From Jiangella sp. DSM 45060 (GTDB lineage: Bacteria > Actinomycetota > Actinomycetes > Jiangellales > Jiangellaceae): a DNA stretch of 64,000 nucleotides. The stretch covers positions 2,046,001-2,110,000 of the forward strand of contig NZ_LT629771.1 in NCBI RefSeq assembly GCF_900105175.1. Reading direction: 5' to 3'. The first letter of the stretch is position 1; every line of letters begins with the position of its first letter. The position numbers and the translations under genes are program-made. Below the pieces are notes generated by a model. It searched no databases. It saw only the letters and a list, made by a program, of their open reading frames with translations, and was not told the DNA's origin. Positions 28,413 through 36,469 of the stretch are shown one piece after another.

Positions 28413-29286
28413 ACGCGGCCGCGAACGCGAACTCCGACGTGTAGCCGACCCGCCGGGCGACGGCGCCGACGGGGAGGTCGGTCTCGGCCAGCAGCCGCGC
28501 CGCCGTCGTCATGCGCCACCACGTCAGGTACGTCAGCGGGGCGCTGCCGACCAGCGCGCTGAACCGGCGGGCGAACGCGGCCCGGGACAGTCCGGCCACC
28601 GCGCCCAGCGACTCGACCGTCCACGGCCGCTCCGGGCTCTCGTGCATGGCGGCCAGCGCGGCCGCGACCGAACCGTCGGTCAGCGCCGTGCCCCACCCGC
28701 CGTCGTGCGCCCCGGCGCAGGTCTCGTCGCTGAACCAGGCCCGCAGCACGTACAGCAGCAGCGCGTCGAGCAGCGCCGGCACGACGGCGTCGGATCCGGC
28801 GGCCGGCGCGTCGACCTCACGACCGAGCAGGTCGACGGCCGCGCGCAGCGACGGGTGCCGGCCCAGCCGGTTCGGCAGCAGGACGACGTCGGGCAGCGAG
28901 GTCAGCATGGGGTGCGGGCGGTCGTGGTCGACGAGGTACTGGCCGCACAGCACGACGAGCTCAGGCGTCGCCGTCGTGACCCCCGCCGTGAGCACCCGGT
29001 GCCCGGGATCGCCCTCGCACAGCTCCACCAGCGGTGTCGACGGCGACGCGGCCAGCCCGTGGCCGGTGCCGTGCGGGAACAGGACGACGTCGCCGGCGCT
29101 CAGCGCGACCGGGTCGCCGGACTCCGGCCGCAGCCAGCCCGACCCCTGCAGCACGACGTGGAAGGCCGCGCCGCGCACCTGCGGGTACCGCCAGCCCCAC
29201 GTGCCGGCCGCGCGCAGCAGGAACGACCGCGGCCGTCCGGTGCGCATGACGGCGACGACCTGGCTCAACGGGTCCACGTCACTCAC
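28354..29286 (-). CDS. AraC-family transcriptional regulator with cupin sensor domain
   Basis: A 310-residue regulator. The N-terminal cupin domain (about 1-180) has FHVVLQGSGWLRPE and LSAGDVVLFPHGTGH. The C-terminal double helix-turn-helix (about 205-305) has WTVESLGAVAGLSRAAFARRFSALVG and LPVGAVARRVGYTSEFAFAAAFKREYARPPGRYR, the AraC signature. GTG 29286 is used, because it leads directly into SDVDPLSQVV with the operator-like repeats just upstream. It is divergent from an FMN reductase gene 105 bp away and probably controls it. Its 3' end overlaps the convergent FMN reductase gene. Confidence 0.9.
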   Translation of the reverse strand: MSDVDPLSQVVAVMRTGRPRSFLLRAAGTWGWRYPQVRGAAFHVVLQGSGWLRPESGDPVALSAGDVVLFPHGTGHGLAASPSTPLVELCEGDPGHRVLTAGVTTATPELVVLCGQYLVDHDRPHPMLTSLPDVVLLPNRLGRHPSLRAAVDLLGREVDAPAAGSDAVVPALLDALLLYVLRAWFSDETCAGAHDGGWGTALTDGSVAAALAAMHESPERPWTVESLGAVAGLSRAAFARRFSALVGSAPLTYLTWWRMTTAARLLAETDLPVGAVARRVGYTSEFAFAAAFKREYARPPGRYRSERTAA

Positions 29287-29292
29287 CCTACG

Positions 29293-29349
29293 GCGATCGT
29301 CTCGCTCACAGGCCGGCCGCGAGACGATCGCGCAGGACGGCGAGACGAC
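29293..29349. promoter_or_regulatory. Triple half-site array in the AraC/FMN-reductase divergent promoter
   Basis: GCGATCGTCTCGC (29293-29305) and GCGAGACGATCGC (29319-29331) form a perfect 13-bp inverted repeat. A third partial copy GCGAGACGAC (29340-29349) lies 21 bp after the second in the same orientation, the spacing of AraC-type direct half-sites. The array occupies most of the intergenic region and is the likely binding site of the AraC protein. Confidence 0.65.
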
Positions 29350-29391
29350 CACCCATGGCCGCGGCCGGCTGCCGTCCCTAGCGTCGTAGCC

Positions 29392-29952
29392 ATGACACGC
29401 ATCGCGATCATCATCGGCAGCACCCGGCCGGACCGCGTCGGCCCCGCCGTCGCCCAGTGGCTGCTCGACCTCGCAAAACAGCGCGGCGACGCCGAGTACG
29501 AACTGGTCGACCTCGCCGACTTCGACCTCCCGCACCTCGACGAGCCGCTGCCCGCGTCGACCGGGCAGTACACGCGTCCGCACACCCATCGGCTGGCCGA
29601 GACGGTCGCGTCGTTCGACGGGTTCGTCTTCGTGACGCCCGAGTACAACCGGTCCTACCCGGGCGTGCTCAAGACCGCCATCGACCTCGTCTACGCCGAG
29701 TGGCACGACAAGGCGGCCGGGTTCGTCGGCTACGGCGCCGACGGCGGCGTGCGCGCGGTCGAGCACCTGCGCGGCGTCATGGCCATGCTGCGCATCGCCG
29801 ACGTCCGCGGCCAGGTGACGCTGTCGTTGTACGACGACTTCGCCGACTTCGTGCGGCCGGTGCCGCGGGAGCGGCAGGTGGCGCTGGCGGCGACGATGCT
29901 CGACGAACTCCTCGCCTGGGCTGACGCGCTCGCACCGCTGCGCGCCGCCTGA
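29392..29952 (+). CDS. NAD(P)H-dependent FMN reductase
   Basis: A 186-residue FMN_red family protein beginning MTRIAIIIGSTRPDRVGPAVAQWL, with the flavin phosphate loop GSTRPDRVG. The flavodoxin-like motif is DGFVFVTPEYNRSYPGVLKTAIDLVYAEW and GYGADGGVRAVEHLR follows. It is a typical cytoplasmic flavin or quinone reductase (Lot6/YhdA-like). ATG 29392 is in the right place for the conserved N-terminus. Divergent orientation to the AraC gene suggests inducible expression under its control. Confidence 0.92.
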   Translation: MTRIAIIIGSTRPDRVGPAVAQWLLDLAKQRGDAEYELVDLADFDLPHLDEPLPASTGQYTRPHTHRLAETVASFDGFVFVTPEYNRSYPGVLKTAIDLVYAEWHDKAAGFVGYGADGGVRAVEHLRGVMAMLRIADVRGQVTLSLYDDFADFVRPVPRERQVALAATMLDELLAWADALAPLRAA

Positions 29953-30038
29953 CCGCGCCGGCGGGCCGTTCTCCGTCGTTCCGTCCGGCGTAATCGTCCT
30001 CCTCCTGCCAGGTGAGTGGCGACTGGACGATGTGGGCC

Positions 30039-31789
30039 ATGGGCAGCATCGTGGGGTGGTTGTCGTACGGAACCGACCTGACCGAGGAGCCGGCCGCGAT
30101 CATGCGCCTGGCCGGCGAAGACACCGATTCCTGGGTGACGCCGCGGCTGGCGCTCGCGGCGCGCCCGCGGTCGATCCGTTCGCTCCGGACCCCTGGCGGC
30201 GTCGTCGCGGTGGGGCTGAGCGGCCAGCTGCAGAACCGTGGACCTCTGGGCGAGACATTGCGGCAGCGCAGCCGTTCGGTGACCGATGACGACGCCGATC
30301 TGGTCCTGCACAACCACCTGGCGTGGGGCGAGTCGATGCCGGAGCGGCTCGACGGCATCTTCGCATCGCCATCTGGGACGAGCGGGACCAACGGCTGACC
30401 CTGGTGCGAGACCGGTTCGGCGTGGAGGCGCTGTACTACTACCCGCTCGACGACGGCGTCGTGTTCGGCTCTGACCCGTCGGCGCTGTTCTCCCACGACC
30501 GGGTCCGGCGCCAGGTCGACCTGAAGTCGATGCGCGACATCTTCACCTTCACGACGCCGCGGCACACGTCACCGTGGCGGAACCTCTTCCAGGTCGAGCC
30601 GGGCGGCACAGTCACGGTCACCGCGGACGGCGTCCGGTCACGCCCGTACTGGCGGCTGGCCACCCGCACCCACACCGACGACCGGCAGGCCACCGTCGCG
30701 CACGTCCGCGAGCGACTCACCACCGTCCTGCGCCAGCAGCTGTCGGACATGGCGCCCTGCATCATGCTGTCCGGCGGGCTGGACTCCAGCGCGATGGTCG
30801 GCATCGCAGCCACCCAGCTGGACGGCGCCGAGACGCTGCACACCTTCTCGGTCGACTTCGCCGACCCCGCCGGCGGAGCCATGGACGCGCCGTTCGCGCG
30901 CGATGTCGCCCGGCTGGTCGGCTCGGACCATCGCCGGCTGGAGTTCGGCTGGCGCCAATTGGCCGCGCCGGACCTGCGGCGCAAGATGATCGTCGCCCGC
31001 GGCGGCCCGATGAGCTGGGGCGACGGCGACATCTCGCTCTACCTGGCGTTCACTGAGATCCACCGGTCGTTCGACGCGGTGCTGACCGGTGACTGCGCCG
31101 ACGCCGTGTTCGGCTTCCCCCCGTCGTTGCAGCAACGAGCCCTCGAGGCGCGGACGATCGCATGGCAGGAGACGAATGCGTGCGAGTTCTGGGCCGCGTC
31201 GCTGCGTCCTGACGTGCGCAAGGCGCTGGACCTCCCGCAGCATCGGCGCGAGGAGTACGAGCGGGCCGTCGCGGAGGTCGAGCACCTCCCCGGCGCCGAT
31301 GCGCTCGAACGGCGCATGCGTGAGGTCAACTACCTCGACCTGTGCTGGCACACCCGGGTGGTGCTGGACCGCCGCGACCGGATCGCCCGCCTGACCGGGC
31401 TGAACGTCCGCGTCCCGTACTGCGATCGCGAACTGGTCGAGTACATGTACAACGTACCGTGGTCGTTGAAGACCTTCGACGGCCGGGAGAAGAGCGTGTT
31501 GCGGCACGCGGTCCTCGACGTGATCCCCGAGTCGGTGGCGCAGCGCTCCAAGCGCGGCTACCCGCTCACGATGGACGCGCGCTACGCGGCGGCGTTGCAG
31601 GATCAGGGCAAGGAGATCCTGGCCGACCCGTACAGTCCCGTGTTCGCGATCGTCGACCAGGGCTGGCTCGAGTGGGCCGTCCAGGCGCCGATCCCCGAGG
31701 AGTCTCCGAGCCTGCGGTTCGGGCTGGATCGTGCTCTTGACCTCTACCACTGGCTGGATCTCTACGAGCCCGAGCTGCTGCTCGACTGA
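30039..31789 (+). pseudogene. Asparagine synthetase-like gene with frameshift and no catalytic Cys
   Basis: The first frame (30039-about 30368) encodes a glutaminase-like half beginning MGSIVGWLSYGTDL and ending WGESMPERLDGIFA. The homology then continues in another frame from about 30366 with IAIWDERDQRLTLVRDRFGVEALYYYP to the stop at 31789. One missing base between GGCATCTTCGC and ATCGCC explains the shift. The C-terminal half is intact, with the ATP-pyrophosphatase motif SGGLDSSA. The Cys2 nucleophile of AsnB is Gly in MGSIVGW, so even before the frameshift it was not a normal glutamine-dependent AsnB; it resembles beta-lactam-synthetase or lasso-cyclase-type derivatives. The lesion could also be a sequencing error. 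Confidence 0.75.
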
Positions 31790-33168
31790 GCCGCGGCGAG
31801 CGGCTGGACCCGGATCCGCACCTTCACGCTGACGTGCTCGCCGCGGACGCCGGCGCCCGTGACGGTCGCGACGTAGAGGCCGGGAGCGTCGTATGCGTGG
31901 GTCACCTCGTCATCGGGGCCGATGTCGGCCGACGTCCCGTCGCCGAAGTCGATGGCGGTGTCGTGCACGTCGCGGAAGCGGCTCCAGAACTCCACCGGCG
32001 TGCCCGGGCGGACGTCGCGTGCCGGGCTGTAGTGCACCCAGCCACGGGCGACGTCGGCTCGCCGCACCGGCTCGTAGACGACGACGGAGATCGCGTCGCG
32101 GTCCTCGGAACCGTCCGCGGCGCGCACGACCAGCTCCTCGGCGTAGAGCCCGGGTGCGTCATAGACGACGTCGGCGAGCGGGCCGTCGACGACCCGGCCG
32201 TCGTGCAGTCGCCACTCGTGGCCGACGATCTTCTCGCCCGGCCGCGCGGTGGAGCGCGTCGCGTCCAGACGGTGTGGCCGGCCCGGCACGGTGTAGCCGT
32301 ACCCGCCGGCCATGGCCAGCACGGGGTCGGGATAGCTGCGGAAGTACGACTCCACGTACATCGGGTACGGGCTGATCGGTGCGCCGTCGCGGTACAGGTC
32401 GACGTGCAGGTGCGGGTCGTCGTGCTGGAACCGGCGGCCGAAGTGTGTCTCTCCGGTCAGCCCGACGGGCGCCCCGCGATCAAGCCGCCGGCCCGGCCGG
32501 ACGCCGGGCCGGATCGAGTCGACGTTCATGTGCGCGTACCGCACGACGACCCCGTCGCCGACGTCCAGGAAGACGGGGTTGCTCTCGGCCGGCCGCCCGG
32601 GCTCGGGTGCCTTCAGCACGGTTGCGTCGGCGACTGCGAGGACCGGCAGCCGGTCGGGTACGGCGCCGAGGTCCTCGCCGCGGTGGTAGTAGTACGCGTT
32701 GAACGGGACGAGCGATCCCCAGGTGTTCTGGTAGCTGCTGCTGCGCCAGCGGTAGTTCCCGATCGGGAACACGAGGTCGTCCGGTCCCCAGGTCCGGCCG
32801 GCCGGCACGGCGGAGAACCGCACCGCGCGGTCGACGCCGGCGATCGGCCGGGCCTGGGTCGGCGACGTGGCCCAGTCGCGGGTGGTCTCGACGTAGAGCC
32901 GGACCGGGCCGGCAGTCGTAGGCAGCTGTCCCGGCCGGCAGGTGAGGACGACCGGCTCGCCGTCGAGCTCCACTGACACGCGAGCGGCGACCCGGATCGC
33001 CTGGTCCGGCGACTCACCCGTCCAGAAGTCCGGTGCGGTGTCGTGATCGACGGCTCGGAGAACGACGCGCACGGAACCGTTCGGTGCGTCCAGGCGCACG
33101 GTCTCGTCGAGGTCCAGGTCGAATTGAACCGGCCAGGCTCCATGGACGGTGACGTGGCGAGTGCTCAC
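31762..33168 (-). CDS. M23-like metallopeptidase domain protein with PKD repeats
   Basis: A 468-residue protein. The LytM/M23 domain (about 130-275) has the zinc motif YHRGEDLG (His162, Asp166), YAHM and HLHVD (His253, His255). Two PKD-like beta domains follow, marked by VYDAPGLYAEELVV and AIDFGDG with HAYDAPGLYVATV. The N-terminal 120 residues are a beta-rich region with no recognised family and no signal peptide, unusual for an M23 enzyme that would act on peptidoglycan outside the cell. GTG 33168 is the best start. The 3' end overlaps the asparagine synthetase-like frame by 28 bp. Confidence 0.8.
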   Translation of the reverse strand: MSTRHVTVHGAWPVQFDLDLDETVRLDAPNGSVRVVLRAVDHDTAPDFWTGESPDQAIRVAARVSVELDGEPVVLTCRPGQLPTTAGPVRLYVETTRDWATSPTQARPIAGVDRAVRFSAVPAGRTWGPDDLVFPIGNYRWRSSSYQNTWGSLVPFNAYYYHRGEDLGAVPDRLPVLAVADATVLKAPEPGRPAESNPVFLDVGDGVVVRYAHMNVDSIRPGVRPGRRLDRGAPVGLTGETHFGRRFQHDDPHLHVDLYRDGAPISPYPMYVESYFRSYPDPVLAMAGGYGYTVPGRPHRLDATRSTARPGEKIVGHEWRLHDGRVVDGPLADVVYDAPGLYAEELVVRAADGSEDRDAISVVVYEPVRRADVARGWVHYSPARDVRPGTPVEFWSRFRDVHDTAIDFGDGTSADIGPDDEVTHAYDAPGLYVATVTGAGVRGEHVSVKVRIRVQPLAAAQSSSSSGS

Positions 33169-33228
33169 GAGGGCGCTCCGTTCTGGTGGGCTGCGGGCCC
33201 GGCATCGAGCGATCACCGTAGCTCAAAC

Positions 33229-33267
33229 GAAACGAAGGTTTCAATGTGCGCAACATTTATGAAATGT
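33229..33267. promoter_or_regulatory. Two short palindromes upstream of the M23-like gene
   Basis: GAAAC-GAAG-GTTTC (33229-33242) and ACATTT-ATG-AAATGT (33253-33267) are adjacent dyads in an AT-richer island within a GC-rich background, between the M23-like gene and the Zur-like box. They are candidate operator sites; the proteins that bind are unknown. Confidence 0.4.
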
Positions 33268-33365
33268 CGCCGCGTGGTGGGGAGTGCCCGACGACGAGGG
33301 GGGTCGGGTGCTGGAATCGTCGTAATGGTGTGCCGGCCGGAACATCGGGGCGACCTCCTGCGTTA

Positions 33366-33383
33366 TGAAAATCGTTCTCGTCA
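33366..33383 (+). promoter_or_regulatory. Zur-like box upstream of zinc-free ribosomal proteins
   Basis: TGAAAATCGTTCTCGTCA resembles the actinobacterial Zur operator (TGAAAATnATTTTCA type), with AAAATCGTT at its centre. It lies 15 bp before the rpmJ start. Genes for cysteine-free L36 and L33 are classical Zur targets, so repression in zinc-replete cells is expected. Confidence 0.65.
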
Positions 33384-33397
33384 GGAAGGGTGTCGCG

Positions 33398-33520
33398 ATG
33401 AAGGTCCGCAACTCGCTCAGGTCGCTGAAGAACCAGCCCGGCTCGCAGGTCGTCCGGCGGCGCGGGCGGCTGTTCGTCATCAACCGGCAGGACCCGAGGC
33501 TGAAGGCCCGCCAGGGCTGA
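33398..33520 (+). CDS. rpmJ: Ribosomal protein L36, zinc-independent (Cys-free) form
   Basis: A 40-residue protein, [40 protein letters not shown] broken here only for description: it starts [12 protein letters not shown] and ends RLKARQG. It lacks the zinc-ribbon cysteines of the usual 37-residue L36. Such C-minus paralogues replace the zinc form under zinc starvation to spare zinc. AGGAAGGG precedes ATG 33398. It is followed after 31 bp by a Cys-free L33, and a Zur-like box lies upstream. Confidence 0.92.
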   Translation: MKVRNSLRSLKNQPGSQVVRRRGRLFVINRQDPRLKARQG

Positions 33521-33551
33521 CGCCGTCCACCGACTCTCGGAAAGGATCCCG

Positions 33552-33716
33552 ATGGCCCGCACCGAACTGCGCCCCGTCGTCAAGCTCCGCTCGACGGCGG
33601 GCACCGGGTTCACGTACGTGACCCGAAAGAACCGCCGCAACCACCCCGACCGCATGGTGCTGCGCAAGTACGACCCGGTCGCGAAGCGGCACGTGGAGTT
33701 CCGCGAGGAGCGCTGA
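33552..33716 (+). CDS. rpmG: Ribosomal protein L33, zinc-independent (Cys-free) form
   Basis: A 54-residue protein starting [20 protein letters not shown] and containing [21 protein letters not shown]. None of the four cysteines that bind zinc in the standard L33 is present. It is the second gene of a two-gene zinc-sparing ribosomal unit with rpmJ and is expected to share the upstream Zur-like control. AAAGGA lies about six bases before ATG 33552. Confidence 0.93.
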   Translation: MARTELRPVVKLRSTAGTGFTYVTRKNRRNHPDRMVLRKYDPVAKRHVEFREER

Positions 33717-33742
33717 CCGCCGGCCGGTCGTAGGATCGCGGC

Positions 33743-34339
33743 ATGGCCGATGACGACGCCGCCCGCCGCGCGTTGCAGCGCGTCTCCGACGCCGAGCGCG
33801 AGCAGGTGGCCGAGCGCATCCGGGCGGCCGCCGCCGACGGCCGGCTGGGCCTCGACGAGCTGGACGACCGCCTCGGCTCGGCCCTGGCCGCGCGCACACG
33901 GAGCGACCTCGACGCCGTCGTCGACGATCTCGGCGACGGCGTCGCCGCACGTCCGGCCGCCGAGCCGATGGTCATCCGGGCGCAGGGCTCGCCCGTGCAG
34001 CGCACCGGCCACTGGGTGGTGCCCGAGCGCATCACCGTCAACGCGTCGATGTCGTCGGTGCTGCTCGACTTCACCGAGGCCACGTTCGCCGGCGGCGGCT
34101 GCCAGGTCGACGTCGAGCTGTCGGCGTCGTCGCTGCTGCTCGTCGTGCCCGAGGACATCGCCGCCGACGTCGACGTCGAGACCCGGTTCTGCGGCGTCGA
34201 CGTCAAGGTGGCGGCGCCGGCCGACCCGCGTGCCGTCGTCCGGGTGGGCGGCACGGTGAGCATGGGCAGCGTCAGCGTGCGGCGGCCGGGCTGGCGCCGC
34301 CGCCGTCAGCTGCGCAAGGCGCTCCAGACACGCGGCTGA
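33743..34339 (+). CDS. DUF1707 domain protein
   Basis: A 198-residue soluble protein. The N-terminal DUF1707 segment (about residues 10-62) has RVSDAEREQVAERIRAAAADGRL and LDELDDRLGSALAARTRSDLDAVVDDL. The rest is a beta-rich C-terminal domain (MVIRAQGSPVQRTGHWVVPERITV..MSSVLLDFTEATF) typical of cell wall-stress-associated LiaF/DUF1707 proteins. No membrane segment is visible. DUF1707 is of unknown function in Actinobacteria. It is separated from rpmG by 26 bp and could be read through from it. Confidence 0.88.
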   Translation: MADDDAARRALQRVSDAEREQVAERIRAAAADGRLGLDELDDRLGSALAARTRSDLDAVVDDLGDGVAARPAAEPMVIRAQGSPVQRTGHWVVPERITVNASMSSVLLDFTEATFAGGGCQVDVELSASSLLLVVPEDIAADVDVETRFCGVDVKVAAPADPRAVVRVGGTVSMGSVSVRRPGWRRRRQLRKALQTRG

Positions 34340-34394
34340 GATACAGGGGAGGGGTATCCGCACGGCGCCGCCGGCACGTGTTTATCGTGGGGGC

Positions 34395-34802
34395 GTGAGG
34401 ACCCGACGGCGGACACCGCGGCAGCTGGCGCTGCGGCTGCTGCTCGTCGCCGTCCTGGCCCTCGGCCTCGTCGCGATGCACCATCTCGCCGGCGCGGGCG
34501 ACGGGCGCGCGGAAGCGCAGGTCACGGCCGTGGACGCGGCCGCACCGGCCGGCCACGCCGCGCCGAGCGATCACGGCGCGGCGTCCGGCGACGACGGCGC
34601 CGGGCATGGGCTGTTCCACCTGTGCCTGGCTGTGCTGACCGCCGCCGCATTGATGCTGGCCGGCTGGCTGCTGCTCGGCCCGCGACGGTGGACGTCGCTG
34701 CTGCGGCCCGGCGCGCTGCTGACGCCACCGGCTCCGGCCCGGCCGCCGCCCCGGCCGCACGGCTCCGCGCTCCTGGTGTCCCTGTGCGTGTTGCGGACAT
34801 AG
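34395..34802 (+). CDS. Small membrane protein, DUF6153-like
   Basis: A 135-residue protein with an N-terminal hydrophobic helix (LRLLLVAVLALGLVAMHHL), a His/Ala/Asp-rich periplasmic loop (GHAAPSDHG, GAGHG), a second helix (FHLCLAVLTAAALMLAGWLLL) and a Pro-rich tail. This resembles the DUF6153 family of actinobacterial membrane proteins often found next to DUF305 or copper genes; metal binding through the His-rich loop is inferred. GTG 34395 is the likely start. It is followed 61 bp later by the DUF305 fusion gene. Confidence 0.7.
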   Translation: MRTRRRTPRQLALRLLLVAVLALGLVAMHHLAGAGDGRAEAQVTAVDAAAPAGHAAPSDHGAASGDDGAGHGLFHLCLAVLTAAALMLAGWLLLGPRRWTSLLRPGALLTPPAPARPPPRPHGSALLVSLCVLRT

Positions 34803-34863
34803 CAGGTCTGGCCCAGCCCGACCTGCACGTTCGCATGCTCACGCACAGTTCTGAGAGGACACG

Positions 34864-36234
34864 ATGGTTCGCACGCGCTTCACCCTGCCCGCCGCCGGAA
34901 TCGCGGTGGCCGGCCTGTTGCTCGCCGGTTGCGGCGGCGACTCCGACGACCCGGGCGCTGAGGCCTCGGCGACCGCGCCGGCGTCCGCCAACGGGGCCGA
35001 CGCCGACTTCGCCCGGCAGATGATCGAGCACCACGCCCAGGCCATCGAGATGGCCCGGCTGGTCCCGTCCGACGGCGTCAGCGCCGAGCTGACCGACCTG
35101 GCTGCCGCCGTCGAGGCCGTCCAGCAGCCCGAGATCGACCAGCTCACAGCCATGCTGGAGCGCTGGGGCGAGGACCCCTCGCCGAGCTCCGGCGGCGGAC
35201 ACGACGGCCACGGCGGCGGCTCCGCCGACGGCATGATGTCGGCCGAGGACATGGACGCGCTCGGCGCCGCCACCGGCGCGGAGTTCGAGCGCCTGTGGCT
35301 GGAGATGATGATCGAGCACCACCGCGGCGCCATCGCGATGGCCGAGGCCGAGCTGGCCGAGGGCGCCGACGCCGAGGCGCTGGCGCTGGCCCAGGCCGTC
35401 GTCGACGCCCAGGAGGCCGAGATCGCGCAGATGGAGACGATGCTCGGTGGCGGTGCGGGTGCGGCCGGTGCCGCGGACGGTGCTGCCGCGGCGCCCGCGT
35501 TCAGCCACATCCACGGCCTCGGCGCGGACGCCGGGCTGCTCTACGTCGCCACCCACGAGGGCCTGTACGAGATCAGCGCGGCCGGCGCCGCGGCGCTCGC
35601 CGGGCCGGACGACCACGACTTCATGGGCTTCACCATGACCGGCGCCGGGGAGTTCCTCGCCAGCGGCCACCCGAACAGCCGCACCGACCTGCCCGGCGAC
35701 CTCGGCCTGCTGGAGAGCGCCGACGGCGGGGCGAGCTGGGTCGGCCGGTCGCTGTCCGGCGAGGTCGACTTCCACGCTCTCGACGCCAAGGGGTCGATGG
35801 TCTACGGCTGGAGCAGCGGCACCGGCGAGCTGCTGTCGAGCACGGACCGGACGACGTGGGAGCGGCTCGGGCAGGTCGGGCTGGCCGACCTCACCGTCCA
35901 CCCCGACGACGACCAGACGCTGCTCATCACCACCGAGGACGGGCCGCGGATCAGCGCCGACGGCGGCCGGACGTTCGGCCCGCTCGACGGCGCGCCGGTG
36001 CTGTTCCTGGCCGACTGGCCGCGCACGGCCGAGCTGTACGGCGTCACGCCCGACGGCACCGTGCAGCACAGCCCCGACGGCGGGACGACGTGGCACCAGC
36101 GTAGCGCGCTGGGGGAGCGGCCGCAGGCGATCACCGTCGGGGCCGACGGCGCGGTGTACGCGGCGCTCGAGGACTCGATCGTGGTCTCCGCCGACGGCGG
36201 CGACACGTTCACCGAGCTGTACACCTGGGCCTGA
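34864..36234 (+). CDS. Lipoprotein fusion of DUF305 and BNR/F510_1955-type glycosylhydrolase-like propeller
   Basis: A 456-residue lipoprotein with signal and lipobox LLLAGCGG. Residues 45-195 are a DUF305 domain: FARQMIEHHAQAIEMARL and LWLEMMIEHHRGAIAMAEAEL, His/Met-rich helices that likely bind copper, joined by a GGGHDGHGGG linker. From about 212 the sequence is a sialidase-like beta-propeller: FSHIHGLGADAGLLYVATHEGLYEI, HDFMGFTMTGAGEFLASGHP, and Asp-box-like SADGG and SPDGGTTW repeats. These two domains are usually separate proteins in metal-response clusters; here they are one polypeptide. GAGGACACG precedes ATG 34864. Confidence 0.88.
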   Translation: MVRTRFTLPAAGIAVAGLLLAGCGGDSDDPGAEASATAPASANGADADFARQMIEHHAQAIEMARLVPSDGVSAELTDLAAAVEAVQQPEIDQLTAMLERWGEDPSPSSGGGHDGHGGGSADGMMSAEDMDALGAATGAEFERLWLEMMIEHHRGAIAMAEAELAEGADAEALALAQAVVDAQEAEIAQMETMLGGGAGAAGAADGAAAAPAFSHIHGLGADAGLLYVATHEGLYEISAAGAAALAGPDDHDFMGFTMTGAGEFLASGHPNSRTDLPGDLGLLESADGGASWVGRSLSGEVDFHALDAKGSMVYGWSSGTGELLSSTDRTTWERLGQVGLADLTVHPDDDQTLLITTEDGPRISADGGRTFGPLDGAPVLFLADWPRTAELYGVTPDGTVQHSPDGGTTWHQRSALGERPQAITVGADGAVYAALEDSIVVSADGGDTFTELYTWA

Positions 36235-36241
36235 CCGGCCG

Positions 36242-36276
36242 CCGGGGTCCGGAGGGTGCGTCCCTCCGGGCCCCGG
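36242..36276 (+). terminator. Stem-loop downstream of the DUF305 fusion
   Basis: CCGGGGTCCGGAGGG (36242-36256) pairs with CCCTCCGGGCCCCGG (36262-36276) over 15 bp with one G-U pair and a five-base loop, beginning eight bases after the stop codon. There is no T-run. It fits an actinobacterial-style terminator. Confidence 0.65.
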
Positions 36277-36340
36277 GCGGTCCCGGGCGCCGGGTGGACG
36301 TCGGGCGGGCGCCGGCGCGGGCGGACGTTCGCCGCGCGCG

Positions 36341-36395
36341 AGTCTGTCGGTGCCCGCCCGTAGGGTGGGACTCCCTCCCAGCCGGGCGGGGACCA
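36341..36395 (-). repeat. Single copy of dispersed GC-rich repeat, type B
   Basis: On the minus strand CCCACCCTACGGGCGGGC is followed by ACCGACAGAC, matching the type B core and tail; the palindrome at the other side is degenerate (CGGCTGGGAGGG). It lies between the convergent DUF305 fusion and MFS genes. Confidence 0.75.
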
Positions 36396-36469
36396 TACCC
36401 GGCGACGAAGCGAAAGCGGCGCACTGTGGGACGGCGAACGGCGGGCGAGCAGACGGCGGCAGGCGGACG

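Noticed and set aside
29953-31789. Lasso-peptide or beta-lactam biosynthetic cluster
   Set aside because: Only the asparagine synthetase-like gene is present; no precursor, RRE, protease or oxygenase gene is next to it.
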